DNA of 61,781 nt, taken from contig DASVWD010000079.1 in assembly GCA_036389795.1 (NCBI GenBank), positions 1 through 61,781 of the forward strand, written 5' to 3'. Positions 8,488-16,727 of the stretch are shown piece by piece. Source of the stretch: Longimicrobium sp. (GTDB lineage: Bacteria > Gemmatimonadota > Gemmatimonadetes > Longimicrobiales > Longimicrobiaceae). The notes under the pieces are model-generated. The model had not been told where the DNA came from. It made no database searches and saw nothing but the letters and a program-made list of their open reading frames with translations. Position 1 is the stretch's first letter, and each line of letters opens with the position of its first letter. Both the position numbers and the translations under genes were made by a program.

Positions 8488-9489
8488 ATGACTCTCGTCT
8501 GTGATAAATGCGGTGCGGGCATCCCCGAGGGTGCGCGCTTCTGTCCGTCGTGCGCCGATCCCGTGACGCAGGCGGATTACGTGTCGGCGCGGCCTGTTCT
8601 CGCGACGGAGAGGGTGCAGCTGGTCTGTCCAAGATGCCGGACGCAGGCGGTGTACGTGGTCGGCGGAGACGGGTCAGCGGCTCTGACGTGCTCAGGCTGC
8701 GGCCAGCCGTTCGCCACGCGCGTGGTGCGGATCCGCTCGAAGAACTCGCGAGGGAACAAGAAGGCCAGCACTCGTGACTTCACCGTACGCGCACTCGACC
8801 TGGCGGGGCGGGACGAGTTGTTCCAGTTCCAGTCGTATGGATGGAACGACTTCGAGCTGAAGTCCAAGGACCTGGCTGCGTTCAATTATGCGGACGGCAG
8901 GTTGCGCGGTGTTCAGAATCTCACTCTCGGCCGCTTCCTCGACCTCACCCCACCCAAATCGTACCTGGGCGTAGGATGCCTCATCGTGGGACTCATCCTG
9001 CTGGGGCTGTTCATGGCCCTCTGCTCCGCGATCGAATCCGTCTCGGATGCCGGGTCACGAACGGAAGCCGGAAGTCCGGTCTACCCGGCGGCTGATCTTC
9101 CGCAAACCGCTCCCCCCACGGCGGAAACGTTCTACATCCACGGCGAATTGAACGTGCGTACCGCTCCGAACCGGAACGCCGCTCTCGTTCGGACTCTTGG
9201 CTACGGCGAGCAGGTGCGGCTCGGGCCCAAGGACTCCAACGGATGGGCTCCGGCTTACGATGTGAGCGGCGCGCAGGAGGGATACGTCTACCGTGCGAGT
9301 GAGCTGGTGCGCTCAACTCCTCCTTCGCAGCGTCGGCGGTCGGTGTCCGGCGGCTCCGGTTCGTCCAGCACCAGTTCGCGCCGGAGCAGCGCTGAGTCGC
9401 GAGGCTACTACACAGGTCCGCGGGGTGGTTGCTACACGTATTCGGCGAGCGGGCGGAAGCGGTACGTGGACCGGTCCTACTGTAACTGA
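8488..9489 (+). CDS. Zinc-ribbon / SH3-domain membrane protein
   Basis: A 333-residue protein. The N-terminus has a zinc ribbon (CDKCG and CPSC, residues ~5-22) and a second four-Cys ribbon (CPRC and CSGCG, residues ~48-72). A hydrophobic segment (YLGVGCLIVGLILLGLFMAL) is near residues 156-175. An SH3-like domain follows (NVRTAPNRNAALVRTLGYG, then GYVYRASELV), then a Ser/Arg linker and a C-terminal box GPRGGCYTYSASGRKRYVD, a motif that recurs at the ends of diverse bacterial proteins. The role is unknown. AAGGA lies 6 nt before the ATG. Base composition is less GC-rich than its neighbours, and the gene is bracketed by tRNA-Lys and a tRNA 3' fragment, which suggests a small acquired segment. 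Confidence 0.8.
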   Translation: MTLVCDKCGAGIPEGARFCPSCADPVTQADYVSARPVLATERVQLVCPRCRTQAVYVVGGDGSAALTCSGCGQPFATRVVRIRSKNSRGNKKASTRDFTVRALDLAGRDELFQFQSYGWNDFELKSKDLAAFNYADGRLRGVQNLTLGRFLDLTPPKSYLGVGCLIVGLILLGLFMALCSAIESVSDAGSRTEAGSPVYPAADLPQTAPPTAETFYIHGELNVRTAPNRNAALVRTLGYGEQVRLGPKDSNGWAPAYDVSGAQEGYVYRASELVRSTPPSQRRRSVSGGSGSSSTSSRRSSAESRGYYTGPRGGCYTYSASGRKRYVDRSYCN

Positions 9490-9523
9490 TCCGTTGGCTG
9501 TGGGTTCGAGTCCACACGGCCCG
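9490..9523 (+). repeat. tRNA-Lys 3'-end-like fragment (candidate attachment-site remnant)
   Basis: The sequence starting TCCGTTGGCTGTGGGTTCGA and ending CACGGCCCG matches the 3' half of the tRNA-Lys gene (8326-8360) with a few substitutions and one deletion in the T stem. It begins immediately after the stop codon at 9489. It cannot fold as a tRNA. Direct repeats of a tRNA 3' end are the usual footprint of site-specific integration. Confidence 0.6.
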
Positions 9524-9525
9524 TG

Positions 9526-9564
9526 ATCCCCAGGCTGCGCGAAACGCGCGGCCTGGGGATTTTT
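9526..9564 (+). terminator. Rho-independent terminator
   Basis: ATCCCCAGGC pairs with GCCTGGGGAT around a GC-rich loop that also self-pairs (GCGC/GCGC), followed directly by five T. It ends the zinc-ribbon/SH3 gene. A close relative of the stem recurs at 27982-28019. Confidence 0.85.
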
Positions 9565-9610
9565 CGCCCGGTTGCGGGTGATGACGCGGCGTGTCGTTCA
9601 TTTGCCCTCC

Positions 9611-9627
9611 ATAACGCAGTGCGTTAT
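9611..9627. promoter_or_regulatory. Palindromic operator candidate upstream of the ArsA-type ATPase
   Basis: ATAACGCA-G-TGCGTTAT is a perfect 8-bp palindrome with a single central base, 108 nt before the ATPase start. A 14/17 match lies at 27655-27671, 39 nt before phaR. Two such sites suggest a shared dimeric repressor; its identity is unknown. Confidence 0.45.
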
Positions 9628-9734
9628 TTTACGGAGCACTCAGGGCCGCGCGGCCACGCTGCCGCGGGGGTTCTTCCCCTGGATGGGCACGAAGCGCGGA
9701 CCGGCGTTCGCCGGCGCCCGAAAGGAAGATCGAG

Positions 9735-10907
9735 ATGGCCACACGGATCCTGCTGTTCACCGGCAAGGGCGGAGTGGGGAAGACCACCTGCGCGGCCGCG
9801 ACCGCCCTGCGCGCGGCGGAGATGGGGTACCGCACGCTGGTGCTCTCGGCCGACCCGGCGCACTCCCTGGCCGACGCGCTCGACCGCAGGCTGGGGCCCG
9901 AGCCCGAGCCGGTTGTCCCCAACCTGTGGGCCCAGGAGGTCGATCTCTACTACTCGATGAAGAAGTACTGGGGGAACATGCGCGAGCTGATGCTCACCGT
10001 GTTCCGCTGGCAGGGGGTCGACGCCGTCGCCGCCGAGGAGATGGCGGCGCTGCCGGGGATGAACGAGGGCTCGGTGCTGCTGTGGCTGGAGCAGTTCCAC
10101 CGCTCGGGCGACTACGACGTGATCGTGGTCGACAGCGCGCCCACCGGCGAGACGCTCACCCTGCTCACCCTCCCCCAGGCCACGCAGTGGTGGATGCAGA
10201 AGGCCTTCCCCTTCCAGAAGGCGGCGATCAAGACCGCCGGCTTCGCGCTGCGCAAGACCACCGGCATCCCGCTCGACAGGGGCTACGAGGAGCTGAACCG
10301 GCTCTTCGACAGGCTGCGCTCGATCCAGGACGTGCTGGGCAACAGCGACGTCAGTTCGGTGCGCCTGGTCTGCAACCCCGAGAAGATGGTGATCGAGGAG
10401 GCCAGGCGCGCCTACACCTACCTCCAGCTCTACGGCTACGGCGTCGACGCGGTCATCGTGAACCGCGTGCTCCCCGAGGAGGGGACCGGCCGCGTGCTGG
10501 CGCCGTACGTGAAGGCGCAGACGAAGTACCTGGACGAGATCGAGCGCTCCTTCGCGCCGCTGCCGATCCTGCGCGTGCCCCACGGCGGGCGGGAGGTGTT
10601 CGGCCTCGACCTGCTGCGCGAGATCGGCCGGACGCTGTACGGCGACGGCGATCCGACCGCGCTGATGTACAGCGGCCAGACCTACCGCGTGAGCGCCGAG
10701 GGCGAGGAGTACGTGCTGGAGCTCAGGCTCCCCTTCGCGCACGAGGGCGAGGTCTCGGCCCGCCACGCGGGCGACCAGCTCGTGATCCAGCTCGCCAACC
10801 AGCGCCGCAACTACCTGTTGCCCCGCTTCCTCGCCTACTATACTCTGGGGGACGCCCGCGTACGGAACGGCTGGCTGCGCGCGAGGTTCGCGCAGGCCCC
10901 GGCCTGA
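9735..10907 (+). CDS. ArsA/GET3-family ATPase with C-terminal HSP20-like domain
   Basis: A 390-residue P-loop ATPase. The deviant Walker A GKGGVGKTTC is at residues ~10-19, SADPAHSLADAL follows as in the family, and the switch motif DSAPTGET lies near residue 133. The last ~70 residues (EYVLELRLPFAHEGEVSARH onward) form a beta-rich domain like the alpha-crystallin domain appended to many bacterial ArsA proteins. Despite the name, most such bacterial ATPases are not shown to pump arsenite, and no ars genes are nearby; membrane-protein or client handling is another possibility. AAGGA lies 9 nt upstream of the ATG. A palindrome at 9611-9627 may regulate it, and two strong hairpins follow the stop. 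Confidence 0.9.
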   Translation: MATRILLFTGKGGVGKTTCAAATALRAAEMGYRTLVLSADPAHSLADALDRRLGPEPEPVVPNLWAQEVDLYYSMKKYWGNMRELMLTVFRWQGVDAVAAEEMAALPGMNEGSVLLWLEQFHRSGDYDVIVVDSAPTGETLTLLTLPQATQWWMQKAFPFQKAAIKTAGFALRKTTGIPLDRGYEELNRLFDRLRSIQDVLGNSDVSSVRLVCNPEKMVIEEARRAYTYLQLYGYGVDAVIVNRVLPEEGTGRVLAPYVKAQTKYLDEIERSFAPLPILRVPHGGREVFGLDLLREIGRTLYGDGDPTALMYSGQTYRVSAEGEEYVLELRLPFAHEGEVSARHAGDQLVIQLANQRRNYLLPRFLAYYTLGDARVRNGWLRARFAQAPA

Positions 10908-10914
10908 TCGCGGC

Positions 10915-11000
10915 GGGTCCCCGGCGCGCGCCCGGGGACCCGATCGCGATGCAGCCGCGGAAAGCGAAGCGGCCGTGCCTCCCCGGGCACGGCCGCCTTT
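10915..11000. terminator. Two hairpins between the ATPase and HMG-CoA reductase genes
   Basis: GGGTCCCCGG/CCGGGGACCC (10915-10941) and GCGGCCGTGCC/GGCACGGCCGC (10969-10996), the second followed by CTTTCC. They probably terminate ATPase transcription and separate it from the reductase gene at 11049. Confidence 0.6.
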
Positions 11001-11048
11001 CCGCCCCTTCGCTCCACCTCTGCCCCAATCCGCCCCGGAGGCCCGCCG

Positions 11049-12587
11049 ATGTTCGTCCCGAGCCTGTTGCTCAAGCAGCTCTACACGTTCGGCTCCCTGA
11101 AGAACTCCGAAGAAGGGGTGCAGTTCTCCATCAAGAACCGCCTGAGCGACGCCACGGTCACGGGCTTACGGGGGATCCGCATCAACGGCCAGGAGGTCCC
11201 GCTGCACGACGTGGAGGTGCGCCTCGACGACACCGTGCTGCAGTCGCACCAGATCACCCCGGGGCAGCCGCTCGCCTTTCCGCTCCGCCGCACGCTGCAG
11301 ATCGTGGCGAAGCGCCCCGCGCTTCCGCTGGGCAAGCACGACATCGAGCTGGCCTTCGAGGCGAAGCCGTTCGGCAGGCTCAGGCTGCAGGTGCAGGACG
11401 CCATCGCCGAGGCCGCGCCCGACCGCAGGAAGATCCCGCGCGACGAGAGCGACGACTACGCCGACGGGGCCATCCGCCGCCGCCAGGCTTTCGTGGAGGA
11501 GTTCACGGGGGCGAAGCTGCACCACGGCACGCAGTACTCGTTCGACGCCCACCTGCTCAAGGGCAACTGCGAGCACTTCACCGGCGTGGCGCAGATCCCG
11601 GTGGGCTTCGCGGGGCCGCTCACCATCCACGGCGAGCACGCGCAGGGCGAGTTCCTGATCCCCCTGGCGACGACCGAAGGAACGCTCGTCGCGAGCTACA
11701 ACCGCGGCATCCAGGTGCTGAACGCGTGCGGCGGGGTGAAGGTCACCGTCGTCGGCGACGCCATGCAGCGCGCGCCGGTGTTCGTGTTCGACGACGCGCG
11801 GCAGGGGAGGGACTTCGTGGAGTGGGTGCAGACGAACCACGCCAAGATCGCGGCCGAGGCCGAGGCCACTTCCAGCGTGGCGAAGCTGAAGTACATCGAC
11901 CACTACCTGGCCAACAAGTTCGTCTACCTGCGCTTCAACTACCACACGGGCGACGCGGCGGGGCAGAACATGGTGGGCCGCGCCACCTTCGCCGCCTGCT
12001 CGTGGATCCTGGACCAGTACCCGGGCGTGAAGCACTTCTACCTGGAATCGAACTTCGCCACCGACAAGAAGGCGTCGCAGATCAACATCATGCGCACGCG
12101 CGGCAAGCGGGTGACGGCCGAGGCGGTGGTCAAGCGCGACGTGCTGGTGCAGCGGATGCGCGTGGAGCCCGAGAGCCTGGCGTACCACTACGGCGTCGCC
12201 AACATCGGCGCCATCCTCTCCGGCGCCAACAACAACGGCCTGCACTCGGCCAACGCCATCACCGCCATGTTCATCGCCACCGGGCAGGACGTGGCGAACG
12301 TGGCCGAGTCGAGCGCCGGCGTGATGTACTGCGAGCTGACCCCGGAGCGCGACCTGTACCTCTCCATCACCATCCCCTCGCTGATCGTGGCCACCTACGG
12401 CGGCGGTACGGGGCTCCCCACGCAGCGCGAGTACCTGGAGGTGCTGGGGTGCTGGGGGAAGGGGAAGGTGAACCGGCTGGCCGAGATCGTGGCCGGCGTG
12501 GTCCTGGCGGGCGAGCTCTCCCTCGCCTCGGCGATCTCGTCGTCGGACTGGGTCTCGAGCCACGAGCAGTACGGACGGAACAGATAG
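11049..12587 (+). CDS. Hydroxymethylglutaryl-CoA reductase with extra N-terminal domain
   Basis: A 512-residue HMG-CoA reductase, which makes or consumes mevalonate with NAD(P)H. The catalytic part has LATTEGTLVASYNRG (Glu210), TGDAAGQNM near residue 300, SNFATDKKAS (Asp339, Lys340, Lys341), GANNNGLHSANAITAMFIAT with HSAN, and a GGGTGLPTQ box. These motifs are closer to the class I (biosynthetic) type than to short class II enzymes. The first ~110 residues (LLKQLYTFGSLKN, then beta-strand-like sequence) are not part of the usual catalytic core. A GGAGG-containing leader precedes the ATG by about 8 nt. No other mevalonate-pathway gene is visible nearby, so isoprenoid supply is inferred from the family only. 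Confidence 0.93.
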   Translation: MFVPSLLLKQLYTFGSLKNSEEGVQFSIKNRLSDATVTGLRGIRINGQEVPLHDVEVRLDDTVLQSHQITPGQPLAFPLRRTLQIVAKRPALPLGKHDIELAFEAKPFGRLRLQVQDAIAEAAPDRRKIPRDESDDYADGAIRRRQAFVEEFTGAKLHHGTQYSFDAHLLKGNCEHFTGVAQIPVGFAGPLTIHGEHAQGEFLIPLATTEGTLVASYNRGIQVLNACGGVKVTVVGDAMQRAPVFVFDDARQGRDFVEWVQTNHAKIAAEAEATSSVAKLKYIDHYLANKFVYLRFNYHTGDAAGQNMVGRATFAACSWILDQYPGVKHFYLESNFATDKKASQINIMRTRGKRVTAEAVVKRDVLVQRMRVEPESLAYHYGVANIGAILSGANNNGLHSANAITAMFIATGQDVANVAESSAGVMYCELTPERDLYLSITIPSLIVATYGGGTGLPTQREYLEVLGCWGKGKVNRLAEIVAGVVLAGELSLASAISSSDWVSSHEQYGRNR

Positions 12588-12724
12588 TCCTGAGTCCTGA
12601 GTGCTTAGTGTTTTAATCCTTAGTCCTTCAGCGCTTCGGAGCGGCTTCAGGATGGACGCACTAAAGCACTAAGGACTAAGCACTAAGGACTTCGCACTTC
12701 GCACCTCGCACTTCGCACTCGCCC
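12588..12724. repeat. Low-complexity intergenic tract of short tandem units
   Basis: The left part has units such as AGTCCTGAGTCCTGAGTGC and the right part CACTAAGGACTAAGCACTAA, which are largely complementary and can fold into a long hairpin past the reductase stop. It ends in a CACTTCGCAC-type heptamer tract that touches the next start codon. The same heptamers recur in several other gaps of this window. Confidence 0.7.
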
Positions 12725-14500
12725 ATGAATCCCACCACCATCCTCGCCCTGGTCGAGCAGGGCCTGCCGAAGAACACCACCGGCACCACAATCGCCACGA
12801 AGCGGGAGGGGCGGTGGATCGAGACGCCGCGCGCGGAGTTCAAGCGGCAGGTGGAGCTCTTCGCGTACGGGCTGCGCGACCTGGGCGTCGGCCGCGGCGA
12901 CCGCGTGGCGCTGCACGCCGAGAACAGCGCCGAGTGGCTGATCGCCGACCAGGCCGTCCTGTCGCTCGGCGCCGTCGTCGTCCCGATCTACACCACCCAG
13001 CCGGCCGACCAGATCCAGTACATCGTCGAGAACTCCGGGGCGGCGGTCTACATCGTCTCGTCCGAGAAGCTCCACAACGCCGTGGCGGGGGTCCTCGCCA
13101 GCTCGCCGTCGCTCCGGGCGGTGGTCGGCATCCGCGGCGCGTTCTCGGTGGGGATGCTCCCGTGGCAGGAGGTGCTGGCGCGCGGCGAGCGGCGAAAGGC
13201 GGAGGAGCCGGGCTTCTTCCAGGCCTCGCGCGCCGGGGTCACGCCCGGCGACCTGGCCACGCTCATCTACACGTCGGGGACCACGGGGACGCCCAAGGGG
13301 GTGATGCTCTCGCACTGGAACCTGGCGTCCAACGTCCTCTCGTCACTCGAGCGGATGCCGTGGGACATCGAGGGCGAGCGCGGGCAGAAGATCCTCTCCT
13401 ACCTCCCGCTCTCGCACGTCTTCGAGCGGATGCTGGCGTATCTGTACCTCTACATCGGCTACCCCGTCTGGTTCGTGGAGCACTTCGAGCAGATCCTGGA
13501 AGACATGCAGACCGTCCGCCCGGTGCACTTCTCCTCGGTGCCGCGGCTCTTGGAGAAGGTGCACGCGGGGATCCACAACAAGGCCGGCCAGCTCTCGGGC
13601 GCGCAGAAGAAGATCTTCCAGTGGGGGATGGCGCTCGCCGACCGCTACGACGTGGAGAAGCCGCTCGGGCTGGCCGACCGCGTGCAGTACGCGCTGGCCG
13701 ACGCGCTGGTCTACCGGAAGGTGCGCGCGCTCTTCGGCGGGAACCTGCAGGCCATCACCAGCGGCGGCGCGGCGCTGTCGAAGGAGGTGATGAACTTCAT
13801 CAACGCCATCGGCGTCTTCTGCGGGCAGGGGTACGGGCTCAGCGAGACGTCGCCGGTGATCGCCGTCTACACGAAGGGGAAGCTGCGCGCGGGCTCGGTC
13901 GGCAGCCCGATCTCGGGGGTGGAGGTGAAGATCGCCGAAGACGGGGAGATCCTGGTGCGCGGGCCCAACGTGATGCAGGGCTACTTCAGGCTCCCCGAGG
14001 CCACGGCCGAGGTGATGACGGAGGACGGCTGGTTCCGCACCGGCGACATCGGCCACCTGGACGCCGACGGGCAGCTCTTCATCACCGACCGCAAGAAGGA
14101 GCTGATGAAGCTCTCCACGGGGAAGTACATCGCCCCGCAGCCGATCGAGCGGCGGCTGGCGGCGTCGCGCTTCATCGAGCAGGCGGTGGTGATCGGCAAC
14201 AGCCGCCAGTTCTGCACCGCGCTGGTGGTGATCGACGTGGCGGCCATCACCAGCTGGTTCGGCGAGACGGGGACTCCCGCGCCCGAGGACGTGGCGAGCC
14301 ACCCGGGCGTGAAGGAGCTGATCCAGCGCGAGATCGACGCCGTGAACGAAGACCTGCCGCCCTGGGAGCAGGTGAAGAAGTTCGCGCTGGTCAGGCGCCC
14401 GTGGAGCATCGAGACCGGCGAGCTGACGCCCACGCTCAAGATCAAGCGCCGCGTGGTGCACGAGCGGCACGCGGACGAGATCCACGCGCTGTACAAGTAG
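12725..14500 (+). CDS. Long-chain acyl-CoA synthetase (AMP-forming)
   Basis: A 591-residue ANL-superfamily enzyme that activates a carboxylic acid with ATP and couples it to CoA. The P-loop TLIYTSGTTGTPKGVMLSH is near residues 178-197, the A5 motif GYGLSETSP near 370, and the adenylate-binding GWFRTGDIGHLDADG near 435 is followed by ITDRKKELMKLSTGKYIAP. Length and the LSTGKYIAP signature fit long-chain FadD15-like ligases. The start codon directly abuts the heptamer-repeat tract and has no clear Shine-Dalgarno, so the true start could differ slightly. It is read in the same direction as the UbiB-like kinase and acyltransferase genes, a plausible lipid-metabolism neighbourhood. Confidence 0.92.
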   Translation: MNPTTILALVEQGLPKNTTGTTIATKREGRWIETPRAEFKRQVELFAYGLRDLGVGRGDRVALHAENSAEWLIADQAVLSLGAVVVPIYTTQPADQIQYIVENSGAAVYIVSSEKLHNAVAGVLASSPSLRAVVGIRGAFSVGMLPWQEVLARGERRKAEEPGFFQASRAGVTPGDLATLIYTSGTTGTPKGVMLSHWNLASNVLSSLERMPWDIEGERGQKILSYLPLSHVFERMLAYLYLYIGYPVWFVEHFEQILEDMQTVRPVHFSSVPRLLEKVHAGIHNKAGQLSGAQKKIFQWGMALADRYDVEKPLGLADRVQYALADALVYRKVRALFGGNLQAITSGGAALSKEVMNFINAIGVFCGQGYGLSETSPVIAVYTKGKLRAGSVGSPISGVEVKIAEDGEILVRGPNVMQGYFRLPEATAEVMTEDGWFRTGDIGHLDADGQLFITDRKKELMKLSTGKYIAPQPIERRLAASRFIEQAVVIGNSRQFCTALVVIDVAAITSWFGETGTPAPEDVASHPGVKELIQREIDAVNEDLPPWEQVKKFALVRRPWSIETGELTPTLKIKRRVVHERHADEIHALYK

Positions 14501-14531
14501 TGCGAAGTGCGAGGTGCGAAGTGCGAAGTGA
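14501..14531. repeat. GTGCGAA-type heptamer tract
   Basis: Four near-tandem units of (A)GTGCGA(A/G) immediately after the acyl-CoA synthetase stop codon. Non-coding, same family as tracts at 12690-12722, 41269-41302 and 43278-43305. Confidence 0.7.
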
Positions 14532-14650
14532 TTTCGTAGGGGCGAGGCATGCCTCGACCGGCGGATGTCGGCCCGTGTGCGGCAGGCAGCCACTTGCGCA
14601 GATGCTGACTATGCTCGGACTCGCATGCTCGCCCCTACGGAACACATCGC
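14532..14650 (-). repeat. Palindromic dispersed element, copy A (inverted)
   Basis: A ~119-bp element whose ends are inverted repeats built on CGTAGGGGCGAGGCATGC and GCATGCTCGCCCCTACG. Its reverse complement aligns along its whole length with 39301-39419 and 52604-52720: GCGATGTGTTxCGTAGGGGC at one end, CCGCCGGTCGAGGCA near the other. Non-coding and strongly structured. It fills most of the gap before the UbiB-like gene. Confidence 0.8.
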
Positions 14651-14723
14651 CGGGTCAGGCGCGAAGCGCGCGGACGCATCCTCAGTGATGAGGTCGTCCT
14701 CTCTTCACCACCTGTAGAGGCAA

Positions 14724-16727
14724 GTGCGGCGCAAGGAGGTCCCCATCCGCCCCGCTCCCGCGCACGAGGAGCCGCCCGACGACGGTCCCGCCCGGCGCGA
14801 CGACGAGCTGCGCCTGGAGCTCGGGGACGACGCGGCGGACGAGGCCCCGGCGGACTCGCCGTCGCGCGACGAAGGGCCCCGCCTTGCCGCGTCCGACGAC
14901 GGCGAGGCGGCGACGGCCGACGCGCCGGGAGGCGGGCGGCCGATCGTCGACCCGGAAGCGACCCTCCTGGAGCCGCGCGCCGCCGTCCCCGTCCGCGAGA
15001 CGTCCACCGACGAAGCCGGGGAGGGACCTTCCCGCGCGCCCGGGCCTCCGCCCTCCGCCGCGCCGCCCCCGCCCGCGCCGCGAGCGGTGCCGTTCGTGTT
15101 CGACCCGCTGCGGCCGTACCGGGGGGTGGTGCGGCGCTTCTTCATCGTCTACCGCCACGTCCTGGGGCTGCTCGCGGGCGGCGCGGCGGCCTACGTGCGC
15201 GCGCTCCCGCGCGAGCGGCGGCACGGGCTCAAGTCGTGGTTCCCGCGGCTCACGGCGTCGGTCGTCTGGCCGTTCCTGGACCGCGACATCCGCCGCCTCC
15301 CCTTCCCGCAGCAGCTCCGGCGCCGGCTCGAGATCCTGGGGCCCACGTACATCAAGCTCGGCCAGATCATGGCCATCCGCGAGGACCTCCTCCCGCGGAG
15401 CATCACCACCGAGCTGCAGAACCTCTTCGACCGCCTCCCCGCCATCCCCTTCGCCCAGGTGCGCGAGATCATCGAGCGCAGCCTGGGGCGCCCGCTCGCG
15501 CTCAGCTTCCGCCACGTCGAAGAGCAGCCGCTGGGGTCGGCCTCCATCGCGCAGGCGCACCTGGCCGAGACGCTGGACGGCGAGCAGGTGGTGGTGAAGG
15601 TGATCAAGCCGGGCGTGCGGGAGATGATCGAGTCGGACCTGACGCTGCTGGGGATGGTGGGCGGCTTCCTCCAGTGGGTGCTCCCCCGCTACCAGCCGCG
15701 CCAGATCATCCGCGAGTTCAGCGCCTACACGCGCAAGGAGGTGGACTACACCTTCGAGGCCGACAACGCCGAGACCTTCGCCGCCAACTTCGGCGACATG
15801 CCCGACGTCGCCTTCCCGCGCATCCACCGCGCCTCGAGCGCGGCCGACGTGCTGACGATGGAGTTCATGCGCGGCTTCAAGCCCGGCTCGCCGCCCACGG
15901 AGGAGCTGACGGAGGAGGAGCGGCAGCGGGTGATCGACCTGGGGGCGGCGTCCATCATCCGCATGCTCTACCGCGACGGCTTCTTCCACGCCGACCTGCA
16001 CGCCGGCAACCTGATGATCCTGCCGGGCAAGCGGGTGCGCGTGGCCTTCATCGACCTGGGGATGGTCGGCCGCTTCGAGGAGCGCACGCGCCGGCAGATG
16101 CTGTACTACTTCCACGCGCTGGTCACCGGCGACGTGGAGGGCGCCACCCGCTACCTGGCCGACATGGCCACGGTGGGGAAGGGCGGCGACCCGCAGGGCT
16201 TCCGCCGCGCCGTGGCCGACCTGGGGCGCCGCTTCGTGAACCACGCGGCGCGCGGCGACATCTCCATCGCGCAGCTGATCCTCGAGTCCGTGGGGCTCGG
16301 CGGGCGCTACCGCGTCTTCTTCCCCGTGGAGATGACGCTGATGGTGAAGGCGCTGGTGACGTTCGAGGGGGTCGGCCGCATGCTCGACCCGCAGCTGGAC
16401 GTGGCCGCCGTCTCGCGCAAGCACGTCTCGAAGATCTTCCAGCAGCAGTTCGACCCTCGCCTCCTGCTGCGGCAGGTGCTGCGCGGCTCCCCCGAGCTGG
16501 TGGACATGGCGGTGCGGCTGCCGCAGCTGCTGTCGGCGGGGTTCAGGTTCGCCGACGAGACGCTCAACAACCGCTCTCCGCAGAACCCGCTGGCCGGGGT
16601 GCGCGGGAGCATCCTGGCCGCGGCCTGCATCGTGGGCGGGGTGCTGGCCGTCATCCAGGGGGCGTCGCCGCTGCTGTGGGGCGGGCTGTTCCTGGTGGCC
16701 GTCCTCCTCTCGCTCTTCGGCAGATGA
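14724..16727 (+). CDS. AarF/UbiB-like atypical kinase, membrane-anchored
   Basis: A 667-residue ABC1/UbiB-family protein. The first ~120 residues are Pro/Ala/acidic and probably disordered. The UbiB core then shows the family motif YIKLGQIMAIREDLLP, the PLGSASIAQAHLAE loop with VVVKVIKPG (ATP-site Lys), the catalytic HADLHAGNLMIL and IDLGMVGRF in the place of DFG. Two hydrophobic segments end the protein (ILAAACIVGGVLAVI and LLWGGLFLVAVLLSLF). Family members support ubiquinone or other isoprenoid-lipid metabolism through ATPase rather than protein-kinase activity. The start is a GTG at 14724 with AGAGG upstream. Its stop overlaps the next start (ATGA), so the two genes are translationally coupled. 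Confidence 0.9.
   Translation: MRRKEVPIRPAPAHEEPPDDGPARRDDELRLELGDDAADEAPADSPSRDEGPRLAASDDGEAATADAPGGGRPIVDPEATLLEPRAAVPVRETSTDEAGEGPSRAPGPPPSAAPPPPAPRAVPFVFDPLRPYRGVVRRFFIVYRHVLGLLAGGAAAYVRALPRERRHGLKSWFPRLTASVVWPFLDRDIRRLPFPQQLRRRLEILGPTYIKLGQIMAIREDLLPRSITTELQNLFDRLPAIPFAQVREIIERSLGRPLALSFRHVEEQPLGSASIAQAHLAETLDGEQVVVKVIKPGVREMIESDLTLLGMVGGFLQWVLPRYQPRQIIREFSAYTRKEVDYTFEADNAETFAANFGDMPDVAFPRIHRASSAADVLTMEFMRGFKPGSPPTEELTEEERQRVIDLGAASIIRMLYRDGFFHADLHAGNLMILPGKRVRVAFIDLGMVGRFEERTRRQMLYYFHALVTGDVEGATRYLADMATVGKGGDPQGFRRAVADLGRRFVNHAARGDISIAQLILESVGLGGRYRVFFPVEMTLMVKALVTFEGVGRMLDPQLDVAAVSRKHVSKIFQQQFDPRLLLRQVLRGSPELVDMAVRLPQLLSAGFRFADETLNNRSPQNPLAGVRGSILAAACIVGGVLAVIQGASPLLWGGLFLVAVLLSLFGR

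Noticed and set aside
9490-9523. Second tRNA gene
   Set aside because: Only the T arm and anticodon 3' strand are present; there is no 5' half and the T stem is mismatched.
9735-10907. Arsenic-resistance operon
   Set aside because: Only the ATPase is present; there is no ArsB, ArsR, ArsC or ArsD gene nearby, so arsenite transport is not claimed.
12588-12724. CRISPR-like short repeats
   Set aside because: Units are 7-10 nt, contiguous and degenerate, without spacers.
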